From an uncultured Stomatobaculum sp. (GTDB lineage: Bacteria; Bacillota; Clostridia; Lachnospirales; Lachnospiraceae): DNA of 9,013 bases. Position 1 is the stretch's first letter, and each line of letters opens with the position of its first letter. The stretch covers positions 1 to 9,013 of the forward strand of contig CALLVJ010000336.1 of NCBI GenBank assembly GCA_938010625.1. The letters run 5' to 3'. A program made the position numbers and the translations under genes. The notes under the pieces are model-generated. The model saw only the letters and a program-made list of their open reading frames with translations, searched no databases and was not told the DNA's origin. This document shows, piece by piece, positions 7,368 to 9,013 of the stretch.

Positions 7368-7546
7368 ACATCCTTCTCCGCGCCGAAAGGACAGCTGCTG
7401 AACTGACAGTTGCGGTACTTGAATTCCGGACGCCAGAAGCTACAGCGGGCACAGCTAACAGGTCTCTCCTTTGATTTCCGACCTATCGTTTTGGCTTCCC
7501 TTGTCAGCTTCTCATACCGACGAAAGAGCTCTTCATTCCTGCTCAT
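7235..7546 (-). CDS. small cysteine-rich (zinc-ribbon-like) protein, tail overlaps rep
   Basis: A 103-residue frame from the ATG at 7544-7546 (MSRNEELFRRYEKL). A basic helical start is followed by a putative metal-binding core with Cys32-x2-Cys35 (SCARCSFWRPEFKYRNCQ) and Cys47-x4-Cys52 (CQFSSC), then PFGAEKDVFRKKPLR (53-67). After about residue 67 the sequence becomes serine- and arginine-rich with no domain-like pattern, and this part is an alternative frame of the conserved rep coding sequence. Either the protein naturally overlaps rep or a small indel has extended it. The start overlaps the end of the preceding cysteine-rich gene, with AAGGA at 7558-7562 about 11 nt upstream. A frame beginning further upstream at 7648 exists but overlaps that gene completely. 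Function is unknown; zinc binding is inferred from cysteine spacing. Confidence 0.6.
   Translation of the reverse strand: MSRNEELFRRYEKLTREAKTIGRKSKERPVSCARCSFWRPEFKYRNCQFSSCPFGAEKDVFRKKPLRRNSFPSIGFPKCFLQRRSSSSCQRRPKSCTASCSIS
7376..7379 (-). promoter_or_regulatory. possible ribosome binding site for rep
   Basis: GGAG in the minus-strand stretch GCGGAGAAGGATGT lies 8 nt before an in-frame ATT (7365-7367), the only well-spaced candidate that keeps the conserved FSFYRVPK of the initiator. An ATG at 7368-7370 with its first base at 7370 is in a different frame. This site is proposed to explain the missing start. Confidence 0.3.
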
Positions 7547-7847
7547 TTTGCGCCCCGTCCTTCTCCCTGCGCATTTCTCTGCTTGCCAGTAGCCACCTGT
7601 CCAGCTCCTTGTAACAGCAGGCGCTGACACAGGGCTGCGTTTTCGCATAGCAGCATCCCTCGCATTTCTTTTCCTGCTCGCTCTTCACGCTCTCGGCCAG
7701 ATAGTAGCAGTTCCGCTCTTCCAGGATGCAACCGACCTTGCGGTTTTTCCAGAAAAAACAGCATCTGCAACTTTCCGGCTTGTCATCGTAATAGCGAACA
7801 CCATCCACCAGAATGACTCTCCTTCGTTTCTGTTTGTTTCCTCTCAA
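7533..7847 (-). CDS. cysteine-rich small protein, first gene of the rep-par unit
   Basis: A 104-residue protein with eleven cysteines, at 27, 29, 30, 40, 47, 62, 65, 66, 73, 77 and 78, grouped as SCRCCFFWK, KCEGCCY and CVSACCYK. The N-terminus is basic (MRGNKQKRRRVILVDG) and the C-terminus charged. There is no signal peptide, so a cytosolic metal-binding or nucleic-acid-binding role is the reasonable guess; the family is not one I can name. Translation starts at a TTG (7845-7847), chosen because AGGAGG at 7856-7861 is spaced by 8 nt. Two hairpins precede that site and the repeat-rich region lies beyond them, so this is the first gene of the rep/par unit. Its end overlaps the following cysteine-rich gene by 14 nt. 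The pair share CxxC-type clusters and may be distant relatives. Confidence 0.7.
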   Translation of the reverse strand: MRGNKQKRRRVILVDGVRYYDDKPESCRCCFFWKNRKVGCILEERNCYYLAESVKSEQEKKCEGCCYAKTQPCVSACCYKELDRWLLASREMRREKDGAQNEQE

Positions 7848-7855
7848 GCTGATAT

Positions 7856-7861
7856 CCTCCT
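7856..7861 (-). promoter_or_regulatory. ribosome binding site fixing a TTG start
   Basis: AGGAGG, 8 nt before the TTG at 7847-7845, decides the start of the 104-residue cysteine-rich protein; no ATG in that frame has a comparable site. Confidence 0.7.
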
Positions 7862-7874
7862 CTCTTTGCTACGC

Positions 7875-7891
7875 CTCCGGAAAATCCGGAG
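7875..7891. repeat. leader hairpin upstream of the cysteine-rich gene
   Basis: CTCCGGA and TCCGGAG form a perfect 7-bp stem around AAA. It lies about 14 nt ahead of the ribosome binding site in the minus-strand message. No U tract follows, so this looks like a leader structure rather than a terminator. Confidence 0.5.
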
Positions 7892-7898
7892 ACGACAA

Positions 7899-7931
7899 AG
7901 CCCCGCAGTGAATTTTCTTCACTACAGGGCT
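7899..7931. repeat. second leader hairpin with interrupted stem
   Basis: The outer arms AGCCC (7899-7903) and GGGCT (7927-7931) and inner arms AGTGAA (7907-7912) and TTCACT (7918-7923) pair, separated by a small internal loop, with a TTTTC apical loop. In the minus-strand direction CTTTGTCGTC follows, a poor U tract. With the hairpin at 7875-7891 it gives a structured leader; attenuation is possible but not shown. Confidence 0.4.
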
Positions 7932-8029
7932 ATGTAAGATATCGTATTGGATGACTGTGAGAGGAATCGGGCTAATCAAGGCGCGTGCCTTTGGAAATCT
8001 AAAATCCTCGGGACTTAATTTCTAACACC

Positions 8030-8039
8030 TTTAGATATT
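8030..8039 (+). repeat. TTTAGATATT direct repeat, copy 1
   Basis: An exact 10-bp match to 8186-8195. Related TTTTAGAT copies occur at 8216-8223 (plus) and 7997-8004 (minus orientation). The region is AT-rich, which lowers the significance. Confidence 0.4.
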
Positions 8040-8072
8040 CTCCGTATATAATTGCCATATTTCTAATTTGTT

Positions 8073-8094
8073 TTACCGGTTTAAACACCGGTAA
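8073..8094. repeat. inverted repeat TTACCGGT-N6-ACCGGTAA
   Basis: Perfect 8-bp arms at 8073-8080 and 8087-8094 flank TTAAAC. The same sequence also reads as an imperfect direct repeat, ACCGGTTTAAAC then ACCGGTAAAC. The symmetry is typical of an operator or of a partition or replication protein site. It lies about 230 nt upstream of the first rep-unit gene. Confidence 0.55.
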
Positions 8095-8185
8095 ACACAG
8101 CTGCGCAGCGAAAAACACACGACCTCCCGCCTTTTTTAGCTTGTGTCCCCTTTGAGGACTTGTTTGGGAATTAGAAAAAAATGTT

Positions 8186-8201
8186 TTTAGATATTATCTA
8201 A
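8186..8201. repeat. TTTAGATATT copy 2 within a palindrome
   Basis: The second exact copy of TTTAGATATT (8186-8195) is embedded in TTAGATA-T-TATCTAA (8187-8201), a perfect 7-bp-armed palindrome with a single central base. Protein-binding or origin function is inference. Confidence 0.45.
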
Positions 8202-8224
8202 TCGAATCTCTGTTTTTTTAGATG

Positions 8225-8257
8225 AAAACAGGGGAAGATTGTGCAATCTTCCCCTGT
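8225..8257 (-). terminator. strong intrinsic terminator downstream of the tRNA fragment
   Basis: A perfect 13-bp stem (8228-8240 with 8245-8257) around a 4-nt loop is followed on the minus strand by TTTTCATC. It begins 7 nt beyond the tRNA 3' end, the usual place for a tRNA terminator. A U tract is absent on the plus strand, so termination acts on leftward transcription. Confidence 0.7.
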
Positions 8258-8264
8258 CCAGACG

Positions 8265-8306
8265 TGTCCCCGGGCGGATTTGAACCGCCGACGTTTCGCT
8301 TAGGAG
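8265..8306 (-). tRNA. 3' fragment of tRNA-Arg(CCT); attachment-site remnant
   Basis: On the minus strand this segment gives the anticodon loop CTCCTAA (8300-8306, anticodon CCT), the 3' anticodon stem GCGAA (8295-8299), a 5-nt variable loop ACGTC, a perfect T arm GGCGG-TTCAAAT-CCGCC (8273-8289), the 3' acceptor strand CGGGGAC (8266-8272) and discriminator A (8265). No CCA is encoded. The nucleotides just upstream (TGGTT) do not pair with GCGAA, and no D arm or 5' acceptor strand follows, so the gene is only its 3' half. Identity from the anticodon loop to the 3' end is the usual crossover footprint of tyrosine integrases that use tRNA genes. It is not a functional tRNA. Confidence 0.8.
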
Positions 8307-8465
8307 AACCATAGAACTCTTTTTGTCCATGTTCACCTATGTACGTGAAAGCCTTTGTATATCAAGGAATTTTCGCATTCCGAGTTCATTCCTGTTTGCC
8401 TAAGTTCACTCTTATCGTTAGATGGTCACGGCATCTTTTAGACGGATTTGAGATTGTTCTAATTC
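8307..8465. other. unassigned sequence between tRNA fragment and antitoxin remnant
   Basis: About 160 nt without a supported gene. A plus-strand frame of 68 residues covers much of it, but its composition shows no domain and it runs into the wrong frame of the antitoxin remnant. It may hold the decayed 5' part of that antitoxin, or the terminal sequence of the element ending at the tRNA fragment. Confidence 0.4.
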
Positions 8466-8833
8466 AGTGGAGAAGGAATTCTTTTCAGCTACCACCCATA
8501 TTAGCAGAAAGCAGTGCTTCAGGAATATGCTGCGCCTATTCCTGATCAGATTGCCCATGCCATTGCCCGGAACTATAATTGGTCCGTTTCGGCAATATTA
8601 CATTGACATTCTCACATCGCTCCGACAGTCAAATGGGCGGTATGTCAGAAAAGACGCTTCTTCTGATACAGGCATTAAAGTCTATTGGACATGGAAATGT
8701 CAGTGACGCTGATATAAAACGAATCCGACAAAGATTGTCTTCCGACGACTATCAGACCATTCTCTCAGAATCCCGCTATACAATCAGCTGGATCTATGTA
8801 GTTATTAAAGAGATTTGCCGACAGGAGGGATGA
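8466..8833 (+). pseudogene. decayed AbiEi-like antitoxin (DUF6088 type)
   Basis: Two conserved blocks survive in different frames. The first, from 8466, reads EGILFSYHPY, an in-frame TAG at 8502-8504, then AVLQEYAAPIPDQ and IAHAIARNYNWSVS up to about 8591. The second, from 8591, reads GNITLTFSHRS...KTLLLIQALKSIG and ends with RYTISWIYVVIKEICRQEG and a TGA at 8831-8833. In intact family members about 40 residues would lie between NWS and GNITL, so this is an internal, frame-changing deletion. The N-terminal DNA-binding part is not recognisable. DUF6088 proteins are AbiEi-type regulators encoded before an AbiEii nucleotidyltransferase, and the next gene matches that partner. The family call comes from remembered conserved segments, not a search. 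No full-length protein can be made. Confidence 0.65.
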
Positions 8834-8836
8834 GCT

Positions 8837-9013
8837 ATGTATGAAATTGCTAATTTCCCGAAGATATCGACCTGATTCTGAACTGGCAAGCTGTAGGTTA
8901 CAGATACAGAGAACCATGGGAAAAACGGTCAGATTCGGATATCCCCGGGCTTTTGAAGATCCTTCCATTCTTCAGGAAATCAGGCTTGAGATCGGTGCTT
9001 TGACCGCTTGGAC
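8837..9013 (+). pseudogene. decayed AbiEii nucleotidyltransferase toxin, runs off the window
   Basis: An ATG at 8837, with AGGAGG at 8823-8828 and 4 nt after the antitoxin stop, starts MYEIANFPKIST and stops after 12 codons. One base out of frame, 8854-8886 encodes FPEDIDLILNW, corresponding to the F-S-E-D-I-D-L nucleotidyltransferase motif of AbiEii/AbiGii toxins, followed by QAVGYRYREPWEKRS. In a further frame, TVRFGYPRAFEDPSILQ and EIRLEIGALTAW match the later conserved block of the family. The usual N-terminal region with the GG[ST] motif and roughly 60 residues between the two blocks are missing. The toxin is therefore inactive as encoded. Its partner remnant precedes it. Sequence after 9013 is not available. 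Confidence 0.7.

Larger units (their letters stand above)
7862..8227. other. gene-free, repeat-rich region upstream of the rep unit
   Basis: About 365 nt with no convincing reading frame on either strand. It contains the two leader hairpins, an inverted repeat at 8073-8094, a palindrome at 8187-8201, and several copies of a TTTAGAT motif. The right half is AT-rich with runs of A and T. Its place upstream of a replication/partition cassette and beside an attachment-site remnant makes it the best candidate in the window for the rep promoter, an origin, partition sites or integrase arm sites. No clear -35/-10 pair could be assigned. Confidence 0.5.

Noticed and set aside
7240..7452. Third minus-strand frame of 70 residues over the rep start
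   Set aside because: It is an alternative frame of the conserved cysteine-rich and Rep coding sequence, with no domain-like features and an ATG buried in that sequence.
7547..7648. Longer form of the second cysteine-rich protein starting at 7648
   Set aside because: The extension lies wholly inside the first cysteine-rich gene in another frame, and its sequence shows no conserved pattern; the start at 7546 gives the normal small overlap.
7932..8110. Sigma-70 promoter for the rep unit around TATATA at 8045-8050 (minus strand)
   Set aside because: A -10-like hexamer can be found in the AT-rich stretch, but no acceptable -35 lies 16-18 nt away, so I cannot support a defined promoter.
8143..8150. 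GTGTCCCC, repeated at 8264-8271 over the tRNA 3' end, as a second attachment site
   Set aside because: An 8-bp match without further similarity on either side is too short to support an att repeat.
4766..8230. A Spo0J-type parS site (TGTTTCACGTGAAACA-like)
   Set aside because: No match was noticed around the par genes or in the non-coding block; the ParB of this element probably uses another site.
8307..8360. 5' half of the tRNA-Arg gene continuing to the right of the fragment
   Set aside because: The nucleotides before the anticodon loop do not pair with the 3' anticodon stem, and no D arm or acceptor 5' strand (complement of CGGGGAC) is present.
8339..8545. Plus-strand frame of 68 residues right of the tRNA fragment
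   Set aside because: It has no recognisable domain and overlaps the antitoxin remnant in a frame that does not encode its conserved blocks.
8765..8968. Minus-strand frame of 67 residues near the right edge
   Set aside because: It is antisense to the antitoxin and toxin remnants, whose plus-strand frames show clear family motifs.

Overview
The window looks like one end of an integrative and conjugative element (ICE) of the Tn1549/CTn type found in gut Clostridia (Lachnospiraceae or Oscillospiraceae). The reasons are family resemblances and strong AGGAGG ribosome binding sites. A VirD4-type coupling protein is flanked by PcfB (DUF3801) and Maff2 proteins, upstream lies a DUF5688/DUF3846 protein, and further upstream sits a ParA/ParB/RepA_N module. 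No 16S gene or other taxonomic marker is present, so the host assignment is an inference. Relaxase, VirB4-like ATPase and integrase are not in the window.

Layout, read in the direction of transcription (minus strand, right to left). At 7862-8227 is a gene-free, AT-rich region with inverted and direct repeats and two leader hairpins. Two small cysteine-rich proteins follow (7533-7847 and 7235-7546), then a RepA_N replication initiator (6489-7367) whose conserved N-terminus has no standard start codon. Next come parA (5649-6473) and parB (4766-5692), overlapping by 44 nt, and a weak terminator-like hairpin (4715-4746). The block nearest the transfer genes holds an unrecognised acidic protein (4152-4682), the DUF5688/DUF3846 protein (2730-4148), pcfB (2216-2710), virD4 (453-2219) and, after two hairpins, maff2 (46-252). 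Genes are tightly packed, often with overlaps or gaps of a few bases, so one or two polycistronic units are likely.

The right end (8225-9013) differs. A terminator and the 3' part of a tRNA-Arg(CCT) gene (8265-8306, minus strand) have no matching 5' half; this is the typical footprint of a tRNA-targeting integrase attachment site. To its right, on the plus strand, lie remnants of an AbiE-like (type IV) toxin-antitoxin pair: a DUF6088/AbiEi-like antitoxin and an AbiEii nucleotidyltransferase. Both keep recognisable conserved blocks but are broken by frame changes and internal deletions.

Together the left genes would let the element replicate and segregate as a circle (Rep, ParA, ParB) and deliver its DNA to the mating channel (VirD4, PcfB, Maff2). 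The direction of the tRNA fragment, with its 3' end facing the rep/par/virD4 block, means the sequence is not a simple single integration with the ICE to the left. It fits a tandem array of elements or the joined ends of a circular form. The most novel-looking points are that junction, the start of rep, the cysteine-rich pair, and the repeat-rich region upstream of rep.
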